The position numbers were made by a program, and so were the translations under genes. Under the pieces are notes generated by a model. That model ran no database searches. It worked only from the letters and a program-made list of their open reading frames with translations, and was not told where the DNA came from. Shown here in pieces: positions 37,401-48,954 of a DNA stretch of 64,000 nucleotides. How positions within the stretch are numbered: the first letter of the stretch is position 1; every line of letters begins with the position of its first letter. Where the stretch lies: positions 12,661,501-12,725,500 of the forward strand of contig CM020511.1 of the NCBI GenBank assembly GCA_009823395.1, written 5' to 3'. This stretch comes from Thamnaconus septentrionalis. Its lineage: Eukaryota; Chordata; Actinopteri; Tetraodontiformes; Monacanthidae.

Positions 37401-39793
37401 TGTGGAAAAACTCTGTGATCATCCCTTTTGAAATATTTTCATTTTAATTGGACGTTTCGTGTTCAGTGCGTTTTGGGGAATTTGATTCTGGGCAACAAAT
37501 CTCCTTATTTTAGAAAGGAGCCTTATCTCTCGCACTCGCTGTGTGTTATGTGTTATTTCAGGAGTGTTCATGACTCAGTACCCGTGAAGAGGCCCTCGGG
37601 GTCCAAAAGGTTGGCGACCCCTGTTATAGGGCAAACAACCCGACCAAACCGCGCTTCAATGAAAGGTCACACTTTTTACTGACACACGGCTCTGCGCACG
37701 GATCGTTTGTACTTGTGGGAACGTGAGAAGCGGTTGCATTCCGGATCCCCGCGGGCCGTCAGGTAGGTACCTCATAAGGCAGCTTGTCGAAGTAGCCGTT
37801 GCCCGTCCTCTGCTGCCTGCCGCCGGCCCCGTGCCTGAGGGCCCCTCCCACCTCCGACAGCTCCTCCTCGCTGTCGCTCAGGTCGCTGATGTCGATGATG
37901 GGCATCTTGTAGAGGGTCAGCATGGGCCTCTCCTTGACGCCGCGCAGGATGACGGCGTCCAGCTCGGTGTAGTAGTCCAGCAGGGAGCTGTTCACCTCCA
38001 GGCGCAGCAGGTTGGTGGGGAAGTTGATGTGCTTGATGCTGGGGGAGAACTGGCGGGCCTGCGGCGTCAGCACCTTGGTGGGCTCCCCCGACCACAGCAC
38101 CTCCCACCTGCGGAGCACGCGTCATCGGTCACTGGTCACTGCAAGCTCGGTACCAACCGCATCTGCACAGTCACTCACATGGCTCACATGACAAAGTGGC
38201 AACACAGTGCACTGACTCTTAATCAGAGCCGATCACATAGAGTGCTCAGACCTCTGATCCACTCCGCTGGTACTCTGAGCATCTGTTTGTTTAGTTTGTA
38301 TTACGAATTCACTGCATTGACTTGGAAAAAAAATATTTTCTTACAAAAACCCAAATGATAAAAAAATGTTCTTTAAAAAAAAAAAGTGGACAAAAATAGT
38401 ATAGATAATCTTACCTTGATGTTCTTCTAAGTCTAAAATTCTGATCACATTGCTTAGCTGTTTGGTATAGTAGCTCTTTAGTAGTTTGGATTTTAGTCGT
38501 GCCCACAAATGTCTGGTTAAGAATCCAATATCATAATTTATGATTGAACATTTAATACACAGAGTAATTCAGCTGGTTGCATCACTTCTCGTGAACAAAT
38601 ATAAGGTCCTGCTTCACTCCGAACTTCAGTCCTACTTCACGGTTTTCAAGTGACCGATCTGCTTATTTCCAGGTAATTGACTCATTAAAGACAAATTCAT
38701 ACATCTGTCTTCTGGTGAAAGGTGTTCACTATGCGGTCATCATCTTTCCCACAGTTGGGTGATAGAATAAAAAATGATTCATTTCAACATCTCATCAGAC
38801 AACCTTTCACATTTTATTACAAGATAATTACTCATCTCTGTGTTTTAGAATCTTTTTCGCCCCCTGACTTTATTTTACATGCACTAATAAAAAGTGTGTC
38901 AGACATCAAGTGACAACTCAAAGTCGCAAAGAATTGCTGGAACCCAAAAAAACAGAGTTGCACTCATTCTAACCCTGATCCATGAGCTACATTTAATTTC
39001 CTTTTTTTTCATTTTTGAGGTTTTAGGTTTTGCAGGAATAAAAATCAAACCAGAAAGCTTAATAGTGGAAATGTTGCCTTCAAGTTACAGTCTTGAAAGG
39101 TTAGGGGCACTTTATCTGATGCTATATCTTTTACACTGGATATTTAATGCAGTGAGTTAGACAATATAATGGAAAAACAAACAAAAAAGAAAAAAGCATG
39201 GGCCCGCCACGTTAAAACCTCAATTTAAGCTGTGGCTGCAAGTCAGTATAAAAGCGAAGAAATAAAACTGCTTCCAAGACTGACTGAGGACTCTACCTGA
39301 CATCAGTGGGTGGATTCTGGGAGAAGGGGTTGTGAGAGCAGGCCAGAATCTGGACAATGGCTCCGGGGTAATACGTCTCCAGCACATCCACGCCTGTCGG
39401 GTAAACGGGCTCCTCGAAGCCCAGCTCGATATAATCCTGGCTGTGGAAGCCCTTAGGCGTGTGGGGGAAAGGCGCGGGGGCGCTGGCACACTGCTCCCAC
39501 CAAGTCCCGTACGCTCTGAACAGAGCCGTCTGGGTGAAGTCCCCCGAGCTGGGGTAGACGTTGGGAACCCCGGCCAGGTTCCACATGGTGTACGACATGC
39601 TGTTTTCGCTGCCATAGTGGGAGCTGAAGTCCAGGACCTCCTTGGCGTACTGCTCCACCTCCACGCTCACGGGCAGCACGGCCCGCTGGCCCGACTCCAC
39701 CGCCCGCCGACTGGTCAGGGCCTCACCCCGGGTCCCGCTCATGGAGCGCCGCCGCAGACAAATATAGTAAAACATTCTCAAGATGGTTATCAT
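31240..39793 (-). CDS. fbxl4: F-box and leucine-rich repeat protein 4, complete spliced gene
   Basis: Coding exons, in gene order: 39793-39297, 38107-37771, 35632-35388, 35241-35028, 34885-34814, 33329-33205, 32418-32231 and 31403-31240. They total 1842 nt and encode 613 residues. All junctions have GT/AG, and the phases join without a stop. FBXL4 is a mitochondrial F-box protein. It forms an SCF ubiquitin ligase that limits mitophagy through BNIP3/NIX turnover, and human loss causes mtDNA depletion syndrome 13. The N-terminus [16 protein letters not shown] suits mitochondrial targeting. A discoidin-like domain spans roughly 50-250. The F-box starts at [18 protein letters not shown] (about 274-291). 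LRRs follow from about 345 to the conserved end IKKSFTQ. The ATG at 39793 matches human Met7; the upstream frame meets a stop, so the first six human residues are absent. The whole gene spans 8.6 kb, far less than in mammals. Confidence 0.96.
31461..31766. mobile_element. Non-autonomous hAT-type element in the last fbxl4 intron
   Basis: 306 bp with inverted ends CAGGCATGGGCAAACT and AGTTTGCCCACACCTG (14 of 16 pair), and GGCCCG-rich subterminal sequence. An 8-bp flanking repeat, GCCTAAGC (31453-31460) and GCCTTAGC (31767-31774), has one mismatch. The CAGG..GGGCAAACTAC..GGCCCG pattern is typical of widespread vertebrate hAT elements. There is no transposase frame. Confidence 0.85.
31826..32218. 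repeat. (TGGA)n minisatellite in the last fbxl4 intron
   Basis: About 390 bp of imperfect GGAT/TGGA units. Antisense frames read as repeated Ile-His-Pro-Ser, which is not a protein. It stops about 12 nt short of the exon 7 donor. Confidence 0.93.
32231..32418 (-). CDS. fbxl4: fbxl4 coding exon 7 (LRR)
   Basis: Acceptor CTCTCAG; donor GTAAGG. It encodes [19 protein letters not shown] and [19 protein letters not shown], ending LDILG. A TGGA minisatellite begins about 12 nt past its donor site. Confidence 0.95.
33049..33075. repeat. Short perfect hairpin in fbxl4 intron
   Basis: GACCATTTCCT (33049-33059) pairs with AGGAAATGGTC (33065-33075) around a 5-nt loop. It is too short for a microRNA precursor. 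Confidence 0.7.
33205..33329 (-). CDS. fbxl4: fbxl4 coding exon 6 (LRR)
   Basis: Acceptor CTGCAG; donor GTGGGT. It encodes [15 protein letters not shown] and [20 protein letters not shown]. Confidence 0.95.
34814..34885 (-). CDS. fbxl4: fbxl4 coding exon 5 (24 residues, LRR)
   Basis: A 72-nt in-frame exon encoding [11 protein letters not shown] and HLNLGSCVR between the acceptor CCACAG and the donor GTGAGA. It is too short for usual ORF cut-offs, but homology to FBXL4 and reading phase fix it. Confidence 0.93.
35028..35241 (-). CDS. fbxl4: fbxl4 coding exon 4 (LRRs, residues 360-431)
   Basis: Acceptor CTTCAG; donor GTAGGC. It encodes LRRs with [19 protein letters not shown] and [14 protein letters not shown]. 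The junction codon gives Ser (GFSS) where human has Arg. Confidence 0.95.
35388..35632 (-). CDS. fbxl4: fbxl4 coding exon 3 (F-box, residues 279-360)
   Basis: It encodes [20 protein letters not shown] and [14 protein letters not shown], the body of the F-box that binds Skp1, then the first LRR ([10 protein letters not shown]). The acceptor is CTGCAG and the donor GTCAGA. Confidence 0.95.
35772..36291. mobile_element. Non-autonomous hAT-type element with intact 8-bp target duplication
   Basis: 520 bp, with ends TAGTGCTGTAG and CTACAACACTA (10 of 11 pair), flanked by perfect direct repeats GGAGGAGT at 35764-35771 and 36292-36299. Internally it is rich in GAGACCGAGACGAGACC-type sequence, a pattern that recurs in teleost genomes. 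The 8-bp duplication fits the hAT superfamily. No transposase is present. It lies in the intron after the F-box lead-in exon. Confidence 0.85.
36600..36905. promoter_or_regulatory. Candidate conserved enhancer inside an fbxl4 intron
   Basis: About 300 bp, repeat-poor, no splice-compatible exon, with many TAAT/ATTA words and a dense mix of non-repetitive motifs, in contrast to the transposon-derived DNA on either side. Enhancers of developmental genes often sit in introns of neighbouring bystander genes, so pou3f2 is the natural target. This is inferred from texture only. Confidence 0.35.
37585..37622. mobile_element. Terminal remnant of a hAT-type transposon
   Basis: The stretch ends in GGTTGGCGACCCCTG, the reverse complement of the CAGGGGTCGCCAACC type of end seen in vertebrate hAT elements. 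The opposite end was not found. Confidence 0.4.
37771..38107 (-). CDS. fbxl4: fbxl4 coding exon 2 (residues 166-278)
   Basis: The acceptor CCGCAG precedes GTGGGAGGTG and the donor GTACCT follows GAG. It encodes WEVLWS and [20 protein letters not shown] (end of the discoidin-like domain), a variable acidic linker (SDSEEE), then the F-box lead-in FDKLPYE. The exon is CpG-rich. Confidence 0.95.
38108..39296 (-). other. fbxl4 intron between coding exons 1 and 2
   Basis: AT-rich sequence of 1.2 kb with A-runs near 38375. No feature is recognised. Confidence 0.6.
39297..39793 (-). CDS. fbxl4: fbxl4 coding exon 1 (start codon, residues 1-166)
   Basis: Starts at ATG 39793-39791 and ends ..GTCAG before the donor GTAGAG, splitting an Arg codon. 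It holds [20 protein letters not shown], which is nearly invariant in FBXL4. The exon must begin further upstream. Acceptor candidates are 39846-39845 and 39916-39915; the second has the better pyrimidine tract and would add an out-of-frame upstream ATG. Confidence 0.95.
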
Positions 39794-40549
39794 GGGGACA
39801 GCAGGCGAGATAGGGAGGCTAGAGGGAGGAACAGCCTCCACCTACTGGAAGCATAGTGCCCGGGGGGATGGGGGAGGACAAAGCGCAGGCCAGTGGCCCG
39901 GCTGCATGCATGACCTGTGGGTTAGGCAGAGACGGAACACATACACAAGTTAGAACAGCAAAGCAGTGGTACACAGTACACAGTGTTGGTAAAAACATTT
40001 TTTGGACACCTCGTGCATTTGTGATGTACTGTATTGCGCTAAGAATCAGTCTTAAGTCTCAGAGGGCAGTTTGTTTTAGTGCAGCCACCAACGTTTACCC
40101 ACACGCTTTCTTACTGGATCTTATTAACAATAAACAACAAATTAGTTTAAGTTTTTTGTTTGTGTGCCTCTAATGCGGCCAAACCTTTGGAGAACCTCTG
40201 GCAAATATTTAATGACAATAACTAGCATGAGGGGGGTCCGAAAACTTTTTTCCACTTCTATGATTGACTCAGTTAACTAGTCTCACCAATCAAAACAGTT
40301 TTTTAATGGATAATAAACTACAAGTAACCTGGAACAAAAAACAGCCACCCCTATAAATATTTCAAAAGAACTAGAAACAGTCATCAAGGCTGGCTCTTCA
40401 AAAAACTTCTGGACTGGAAATAGGCAAGTAATGGAATGCCGGCTGGACCGAAACACCAATCCTGACAGCGATACAGGCCATTTACACTTCCTACCACTTC
40501 CTAGTCATCAAAAGGTAACTAAAACTGAACATAGCTGTGGCTACAGCTG

Positions 40550-40626
40550 GAGCTTACCACCAGTGTGAAAGTGCTTTGAGTGCCTGGAAAAGCGCCATGT
40601 AAATCCAATACATTATTCTTAGTATA
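40550..40626. repeat. Teleost interspersed repeat tail (AAAGTGCTTTGAGTG..AAAAGCGCxATxTAAATxCA)
   Basis: The words GTGTGAAAGTGCTTTGAGTG and AAAAGCGCCATGTAAATCCA followed by TTATT are the 3' tail of a repeat frequent in fish genomes, often ending in TTA arrays. The rest of the element was not delimited. Confidence 0.6.
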
Positions 40627-40815
40627 AATTATATGGCAATTGAAGTCAAAGAAAGACCTTAACATTTCTTTGAATATGCCAAGACCTCCGGAGGAAGAAT
40701 AACCCTCAGGTCTGAAACCTGCACAAGGATGCTGTCTGACAAGTTCTACAGATGGCTGAGTTATTTTATATATACAATTTTAACAGCTGAATGCCGTTAG
40801 CAGCGATAAACATGT

Positions 40816-40817
<2 letters not shown>

Positions 40818-40853
<36 letters not shown>

Positions 40854-40854
40854 T
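40818..40854. repeat. (TTA)n microsatellite
   Basis: A pure ATT/TTA run of about 12 units. Confidence 0.95.
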
Positions 40855-42229
40855 TACACACATTATACTGAGCAAATGCTGGTTCACGCGTTCGAGTAAA
40901 CTAGCCAATAGCCAACTGAATACTCAAATCCTATGTGTACAGAGAAATACAAATAGCGCTGCTGTTGACAAGTTGGACTTTGTTGACTTTGTTGTTTGCC
41001 AGATAATACACAGTAAATCGATAAATAAAGAAATAAATTCGCAAACTTGTTCATAAGCATTTTCTGTCTGACATGATCCCAGTTAAGTACCCCAAAACCT
41101 CAAGCTAGCAAGTCACGAAGAAGCCAGTGTGGTCTGCAGATTACGTACAATGTAAAAACAAAAAAAACAAAAAAAAACAACCTCAAACAGTAAAGCAATG
41201 AAACTGGAGACACAGCGAGCTGTCACTTCTTGCCTGGGCTTTTTGTGCACTTGGAATTGAGTCGTGTTAGTGCTAGCGTTAGCTTATTAGCCTACAAACA
41301 GGCTAGGGTATCAAAACAAGGTTGCCGTTAGCTTCTGGAGCAAACTTCCGAAATCAGGCATTAAAAGAGAATGAGGAACATTTCAAATCCAACAATACAC
41401 ACGTAAATTCACGATGGTCTATAATCTCCTACCTCTTCTTCCTTTGGGATATGATAGACAGCCGCAAAACCAAGTTCCTGTATTTATCCTTAAGATGCGT
41501 TCATCGGTAGTAAGACGTCATAGATAGACCGGTTTACATGGGAAACGGGATCAAACTAAACACTAAAACAATGCACACATCAGAGAGTATAATTTGTTTG
41601 AAAAATTATGTTTGCACTGAAAACAAAAATTTCAAAACATAATTCCCGGAGCAGGTACAGAACAGTGCTGGCGGTGATAGCTAGCTAAAACTACGCATGA
41701 ACGTGAAAGCAGCATCTTCCTGGTGTTATGCCGTGTTCTGTGTCTCCAGATGGGAGCGAGCAAAGTGATGGTTCCGTCTTGTTTGTTGTTTTTAAAGTAT
41801 TCGCGTTGCTTTGAATGCGCATTTTAACCAATAACGAGAGTTATTATGTACATGTATAATGACTTTCACATCCAAGAAAGTCTTTTTTCTTTTTGACATT
41901 TTCTTGATATGATTGACCTTGTCTGGATTTTCCTCTCATCCAGCGTTCTTTGGTGCTTTACAATTAAAATTTTAATTTCATTTATAAAATTTAAGTATTT
42001 GTTTCAAATCAGAATTAGGTCGTACAAATGTACAACAGGCCGGCAACGAGTTATCGGTTACATTTGCACATTCGGCACACACCTACTGTACTTTAAACGA
42101 TAGCGATGCGATGCTCAGCAAGCGTGCAGATCTTGGCATAACACCGGAAACAAAAACACAACATATCCGGTCAGCTGCGTAACAGCGTTTGTACTCTTCT
42201 CTCAAAATTCAGTCCGTCAAAATGTCCAC

Positions 42230-42441
42230 TAGGGTGACCAAACGTCCTGTTTTCGCTGCATGTCCTGTTTTCATGTCATGCCCTGGGCGTCCTGTTTAAA
42301 AAAAAAAACATTCTATGAATACAGATGAGGCATACTTCTATTGAAATATATTGAAAGTGTTGAGTAAACTTCGAGTATTATTTGAGCATCTCATTGCCGG
42401 GCCAAGTGTCCTGGTTTTCGGCAATCAAAATATGCTCACCA
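42230..42441. mobile_element. Non-autonomous DNA transposon remnant (TAGGGTGACCA ends)
   Basis: Begins TAGGGTGACCAAACGTCCTG and closes near AAAATATGCTCACCAAA, whose reverse complement resembles the start. It has CCTGTTTT and CCTGGTTTTCGGCA inside. The TAGGGTGACCATA..TATGGTCACCCTA type is a known vertebrate DNA-transposon pattern. No target duplication was found. Confidence 0.5.
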
Positions 42442-43765
42442 AACAGTTGCGAAAGATGAAAGCATAAAATATGGAATACCTGAGTTATATGAGTCTACAA
42501 GCAGCCACATAATGTGTTTGAAAGAGTACATTTAAATATTGACCCACATGATGAGTTTGACTGGGTAAAATTAAATGTTGACCCAAGTTTATGATTTTCA
42601 TGTAGGTTTAATAAATGTGCAGAAATAAGAATAAAAGGAGTTCTTGGATTAACAATCTAAAAATGTGAATACATGACATGAAAAAGTGTGTACATGACAT
42701 ATATGTTTAAATGTACTTGTGAAAAATACTAATGCCAACAATACTGTCAATGAGAAGATATTACAACTTTGAGAGGGTGTAGATTCACAGTAAACTTGGG
42801 ATAAAATAACACTCAAATGGTCGTTTAGCATAAATCAAATCATAAAAGACACACACAAAAAAATTCAGTGCAGCTTTAGGAGTGGTAGCTTGTCTTTTTT
42901 TTCCCCCACTCACCCACATTTACACACAGTAGCGGTCATAATTAACGGCCTAATGGATCTTGTGAGAAGTGTTGGTCGCATATCGGCTGGCATTTGCACA
43001 GTTGAATGACTTGTCTGGTCTCTGCAGAGCGCTGTGGATCTATTGTCAGAACCAAAGGAGCCGAGCGTGTTCACATACACGCGGGCCGCCAGCCACGGTC
43101 CACCTCTCATTAGTAGATATCCATTGTGAGACAAAATGAGATAATTACCTTTGACGAGGAGAGCTATCAGTTCTCCTTTCAAGGCAACAGTTCTTGTCTT
43201 TTTGTCGAGACCGTGTACAACTTTGGACACAGGATGACTAAATGAAAGTGTCGCTTTTATGTTTGCACTGTAACTTGCCAGGCGCATGGACAGTCTTACA
43301 GTCACAGCTCTTAAATATGTAGAAAAGGATAATGCACACTGTTACATCAACGCATTAAAAGTTCCGACCTGTTCTTACATTGTCGCTAAATAGGAGCTTC
43401 TTAGCAACGTTTGCACCAGTTTTGCTTGACTTTGCTGTGTGTTTGATCTCTGTCTGAAACAGGCTCATGCAGCCGAGCCGTCACGGACACACAGTACAGA
43501 AAAGGATGGAGCAGCCTGGGAGTCACCAAACACACACACACACACGCGCACACACATATATATACAGAAGTGTGAAAGCATCGCCCAGCCAGATTTAGAG
43601 TTAACAAGAAGGGATGATGTGAATAGAGGGCTAGTGGGCATGCTCAGTGATTGACAGGCCGGGCCGCTGTCAGCTCCTCCAGGCAGGCATCAGCGAGCAG
43701 CAGTCCTGCTACTGTCAGAGCTCTGTTCTGGTCCACTGTGCCACACATACATATGCGCATGGCCG

Positions 43766-43767
<2 letters not shown>

Positions 43768-43806
<39 letters not shown>
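43768..43806. repeat. (CA)n microsatellite
   Basis: A pure CA run, which ends 14 nt before an octamer site at 43820. Confidence 0.95.
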
Positions 43807-43809
<3 letters not shown>

Positions 43810-45745
43810 GTGGCGCCAAATGCAAATCAGAACGGACATACACTTAAGTGCATGCAAAGATAAAGGCAAGCACACACTAGCCGTCCCACTGCCCCTCTGC
43901 TATGCACCAGCTGTCAAAAGCCAGTTAAATAACGAGTCGACTGCTCTGCCGTCTTTTTGCATCGAGGCTGAGGAGCCGCTTATTGCTTGCATAGAACGGT
44001 TCATGTGTGCTTTTCTCCCAGCTGCAGCGCGGACAGCTCACACTGGGGAAATGTCTCTCGGGGATTTTGAGAAGATTCAGGCACGCCTGCCCGCCCATCT
44101 CAGTTTAGATGGCGGCGGTGATAGGCAGCCTTCCACCGTGGCTAATCTCATTTTTTTTAATGCACTTTGAGAAAAATGGTTGATAAAAAAAAATGGCAAT
44201 GAATCAGTTCTATTGCCTTGCTGTAGATTCCTTTTGGGCCATGCTCACTCAAAGGAGCAGCGGGGGTTCGTGATTTGTCGTCCCATCTTTTTAAGACACG
44301 GCCCAATCCAGTTTACTCAGACAGATCTCCAGCCAGTGGCTTCATAAATATGACCTTCAGCACGGGATGACATTTATTATTCACACACATTTAAATGTCT
44401 GAGAGTCCAGCATGTTTTATGCATTCGGTCTTGTCAGAAGAGCAGATCCTGCACGGGCAGTTAGAGGGTGAAGCAGCAGAAGCTGTGAGGCTGTGTTTGA
44501 GTGACACCACGGAGCAGGGGTTGGCAGTACACTTGTTCTCAGGTGAAGATTTATTTTGATCTCGTTCTGTTCCGAGGGGGCTGACACAGGTGTGAGCAGA
44601 ACCGATGCTGCGAGAAAGCGAATGATGATACTGTACATCGCGCTGCATGTCGGCGTTAATAAGGTTAAAATTTACTCCTAACAAGATTAAGAGCGCGGAG
44701 CCACGCAAGCTGCTCCGCGATGTCACGCCCACTGTGCGGGCAAACACGCTGCTGGCCCGCTCACAGTGGCGTCACTAACATATTTCACAGGTATGATAAG
44801 TATCCCGCTCTCCAGCTCAGTTGGCCAGGAAGCTCACATTTGCTAAGTAAGGCTAAACTGAGTGTGGCGCTAAGGCTGATGGGATTGCAGAGGCTTTTGG
44901 AGCAGCAGTTGTATTTTTTTTTTTTTCTTCTAATAATAGCTGAACAGTATACATATTGATTTACTGCTAGCTCCTTACAATGTGTTCACAGGAAGGCATG
45001 AATGTTGAAAATCTGAATCTTGTAATAAGAAGAACAAATTTGATGCTGGGTGGGCTGCAGGTAAATGTCCCAGGATCCCAATGTGAAGGGGATTCATCTT
45101 CGAGAAAATGCAAATATTTGGCCCAGACTCTGTCTGGGGGAGAACTTGTCTGATATTACATATTCGCAAATGGCTGGCATAACATTTCACTTGTTAAATT
45201 TTAGCATGTGAAATGTTAAAAAGAAAGATGAATAATTTCTGTAAAACTCAACATCATACTACAGACCCATTGTACTTTAGCTGCTCTTCATAAAGAATCA
45301 AGCATGAATAATTTATATCGTACATTCATGTAGGTGTAGGGAGATATGGCGGCACTTTAAATTATTTAGTCATCCTTTTTTTTCAGCAGTTCCTCTCTCA
45401 GCACGTGTTTACATAAGACTATCGAGCAATCAGATAAAGCTGCTCTTTGTATTTCCCTGTGACAGCCTCTCTCTCGTCTTGGCAACCGCACTCATTGGTC
45501 GATCGACCAGTTCAAATCATCATATGGGGGACTGGAGAGGTCCTGATAGGAGAGCAGTACTTCATAAGAATGTACGATAGTGATCTTACAAAAATGGTCA
45601 AATTCTTGAGGAGCAGTATGTCTTTGTAAACTTTGTACCAATCAAAAAGCAGCAGTTAGATCACTCTCAAACCAAACACTAAGTAATTTGGTGTTCTAGA
45701 AAATAGAAAATCTGGAAGGTGATTGGACAACTGACAAAACTTCTG

Positions 45746-45808
<63 letters not shown>
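45746..45808. repeat. (TTA)n microsatellite
   Basis: About 20 units of ATT/TTA. Confidence 0.97.
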
Positions 45809-45810
<2 letters not shown>

Positions 45811-46297
45811 AAGGGCTTGTTTAAATGAGTATTTATGTTAATCAATGACGGCCGCCAATTATACATCATTTTATTTCAGCTCACTCAACGCTCTTCTGCA
45901 TGTAGCTGAGATGATCAGCGTGTCTGATGCAACCATTGACTCGACTCTGACCTGCCATCACAGTCATTGACACCCGCCTGTGTTCCCTAACGGTGATAAT
46001 GCCTATTACCAGGACGTTTCGGATCTGTCCGCTTGATTGCGAAACTTCTCTGCCTTTTCAGTCCTAATGACAGAATCTGCAAATATAATTACTGCTGCAA
46101 GGAAACCCAGCCAGAGATAGGGGGAGAGAAGCTGTCATCCGCTATTGTTTTCCAGTCCGCGTCCTCCAACTGAACTTCACCGACCGACAGTTTAATTGGT
46201 TTCAGGGAATCGGGTGTGAAAAGGAGTCATGACCTTGATCTTTCTCTCTGATAAGTTTTTTTTTTTTTTTTTACCAACTACATGCAAATATGCAGGG

Positions 46298-46300
<3 letters not shown>

Positions 46301-46354
<54 letters not shown>
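46301..46354. repeat. (GT)n microsatellite
   Basis: A pure 54-bp GT run. Confidence 0.97.
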
Positions 46355-46355
<1 letters not shown>

Positions 46356-48233
46356 GGGAGGGATGAGAGGAAGGTAAACAGATACAGATTGTCTCATTTT
46401 ATTGTGTGTTTAATGGCTGATTAGAGGCCTAATTAAATACAGTGTAAGTGAGTTTGGAAGCAAACAGAGGAGACACTGACCCTGCGACTTCTAATGCACC
46501 CCAGGGAGAGCCGATGCGCACAGGCTGATGCACACGTTCAGAGACTTTCAACAAATAAGCACCGCCGCGGCCGTATCGCACATCGCATCCCTCATTCACT
46601 CCTGCAGCCTTTAGAATAAACTCTAAGTGGAGGCCGGGGAGGAAATTATGAGAAAGCTCAGCGCGAACTCTCGCTTCTGCTCCTCGGGAATTTAGGCCAA
46701 GATACACGTTCGTTTAACTTACAGGTACCAATTTAGACGTCTCTGCCCAGGACCGACTCCACGAACAGCAACCTGAGAGTTGTTTATTCCTCAGACGACG
46801 CCGCACGTCAAAACATTTTGGGTTTTAGACGGCGTTTGCGCTGTCAGGAGCCATCAGCAGACAATCCCATTATTAATGTACGCCCTTCTGTTCCTCTGGA
46901 AGCAACAGATGTTCTCTTCAAAGTGGCGCGGCATCAAAACAGTTAACGCTCGAATGTTGAGGTCTCGCATGGGGAGGCGGGGGAGTGCGTTTTCCCCAGT
47001 ATGGTTCTCTAGTGTAACTTTAAGGCACACGGGCACTTGAGAGAAAAACTATAACAAAATATGTCCAACGAACGAATGCGACTTAATTATCGACTCACAG
47101 TTGCAGACATCAAGTCATAGAGATTAAAGATTTTTAAAAAGTCTCGGATTTACATGATCTCATCCATTAGAAAATGACACTCTTATGTCCCAAATGAGGC
47201 CTGGCAGAACATATTTTCCTCTCTTGCGCACTTTGACTAGTACACACCTTTCTACTGACTCTCTCTCTCTCCATCTTTCAAAACCTCCCTATCATCTGTC
47301 ATTCGGCCGTTACAGATCTTTCCCACCCACCCAGCATCCCACTTCCACCCCTGCGTCGACCCACCTCGGGGTGGCTCTGATCAGATGTCCCCCCCTGTGA
47401 GGTCATCAGCCTCTGTATGTCAGCGCCATCGCCGCCCGCCAGTAGCGTCCAGAATGTTGAAGCGCTTCCTGTCGGGGGTCATTAAAATGTCACATTTTTG
47501 CATGACAAAGTCACTTTCAAGGGAGCAATTTGTCCGTGCTGTTACATTTTCCTTACTATCTAAAAATCTCTCAAAGATGTTGCGACCAGGCGCGCAGCCC
47601 CCGCATCTACCTCAAGACTTCAAGCAAACGTCCTAAAGTCAGCAGAAGGTGACGGCCTCACACATTTTTTAAAGCAGTATGATACGGAAAACAATTTCCA
47701 TGGCACAGGGTCAAAAATACCAGGTTTACAGTTAAACTGTCGAGGGGGAAAATTGGGGGTGGGCTGCAGCCTAATCTTATGTAAAATACAGCCGCACATT
47801 GGTCGGTTGGAAAAATACAAAAATGTGCGGCAGACACAAACAAATTACATACAGTCGGAACAAACGGGTGGCAAATTACACGTTGAACACAGTTCGGGTG
47901 CCGCAGGGATGCGCGCCAGAGATGTGCAGCGGCAACGTATATCTTATCAACATATTCATTTCACCGAGGCCCGATAACACTGGCAGCGCGTCACACGGGC
48001 CTCCGGTGCGAGGGGTTGACGGCGAGCGGCGAGGCTCCGCCGCCACACCTGCATTGTCGAGCGTTGTCAGTGTCATTATCAGTAATCTCAGCCGGGGGAG
48101 GAAATTGTTGGAAATGAGCCGAAATATCACAGCACCGGCCAAACCTTTGATTTCCATTTAGCTCGTCTTCCTCCCCGGGCCCTCTGAAGGCTATTTCACA
48201 TGCACACCCCTTCCCGCTGCCGACCCTACCTTT

Positions 48234-48234
48234 C

Positions 48235-48272
<38 letters not shown>
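48234..48272. repeat. (TA)n microsatellite
   Basis: A run of TA dinucleotides in AT-rich DNA. Confidence 0.93.
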
Positions 48273-48275
<3 letters not shown>

Positions 48276-48954
48276 TTTTTCATTCTTCCTCTCTGCCCCC
48301 CTCCACCCCATTTCTATCAACAATGCCCGCCACCCGCTCCCCCCTCCCCCACCGCACCGCCCCGCCCCGCCCTGCTCTCAACAGGCTTCGGCGGAATTTA
48401 TTCAAATATTTTGACATTTCGCCTCCCCTCACTTCCCGAGCAGAAATGATTTGTGACAGCTGGAGATGGGCTCGGTCGGAGGAGCTTCCTCCAGCACCCT
48501 GCGCCTCCATCCTCCTCCCCACACACACACACACACCCTCTAACTCGTCCTTCTTCTTTGTAGAAAGGCCGCTGTTTCTCCTTCAACTACCATCTTTTTT
48601 ATCCCTCCTCCTTTATTCACTGCGGCTCCTCCTGTCAGCTGGTGAAGACCTTGAAAGATCCTCTCCTCCAACACCGCCCGCCCCCCTCTCCCACCCCGAC
48701 CCCCGCCACATAACTCCACAGTGTGATAGACAAACTGGGTGATACTCCTCTATTTGTTGACATTTTGTGTTTGCCGTCTTTTTCCGTTCTTCGCCTTTCG
48801 CCCGGTGCCCACCCGCTGTTTGATCCCTCACTGACACGGCGGCTTCAAACTCGGAGGCCAAAAATCCTCCCACGGCTTTCCCCCCCTAAACCCGCCGCAC
48901 CACAAAGTCACACAGTCTTTTCTCTTTTTTCACATTGTTTTTGCACCACATTAC

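Larger units (their letters stand above)
39845..41600. other. fbxl4: 5' flank of fbxl4, probably with 5' UTR exon(s) and promoter
   Basis: At least one upstream noncoding exon is expected because an acceptor lies just before the start codon. One candidate donor is GTAGGA at 41436-41431 on the minus strand, with a CRE-like GACGTCA at 41515-41521 upstream of it. This is weak. A (TTA)n tract at 40818-40854 and a repeat fragment at 40550-40625 lie between. Confidence 0.25.
42500..48230. other. Intergenic stretch between fbxl4 and faxc, with candidate regulatory DNA
   Basis: No gene is supported. Repeat-poor parts at about 42900-43330, 43990-44420, 45830-46230, 46390-46730 and 47150-48170 have the texture of conserved noncoding sequence. 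Octamers lie at 43820, 45108 and 46282. Microsatellites are (CA)n at 43529-43556, (CA)n at 43768-43806, (TTA)n at 45746-45808 and (GT)n at 46301-46354. Open frames here are short and unlike known proteins. Confidence 0.4.

Noticed and set aside
41437..41570. First noncoding exon of fbxl4
   Set aside because: It rests on a single GT donor and a CRE-like word; not strong enough for a separate feature.
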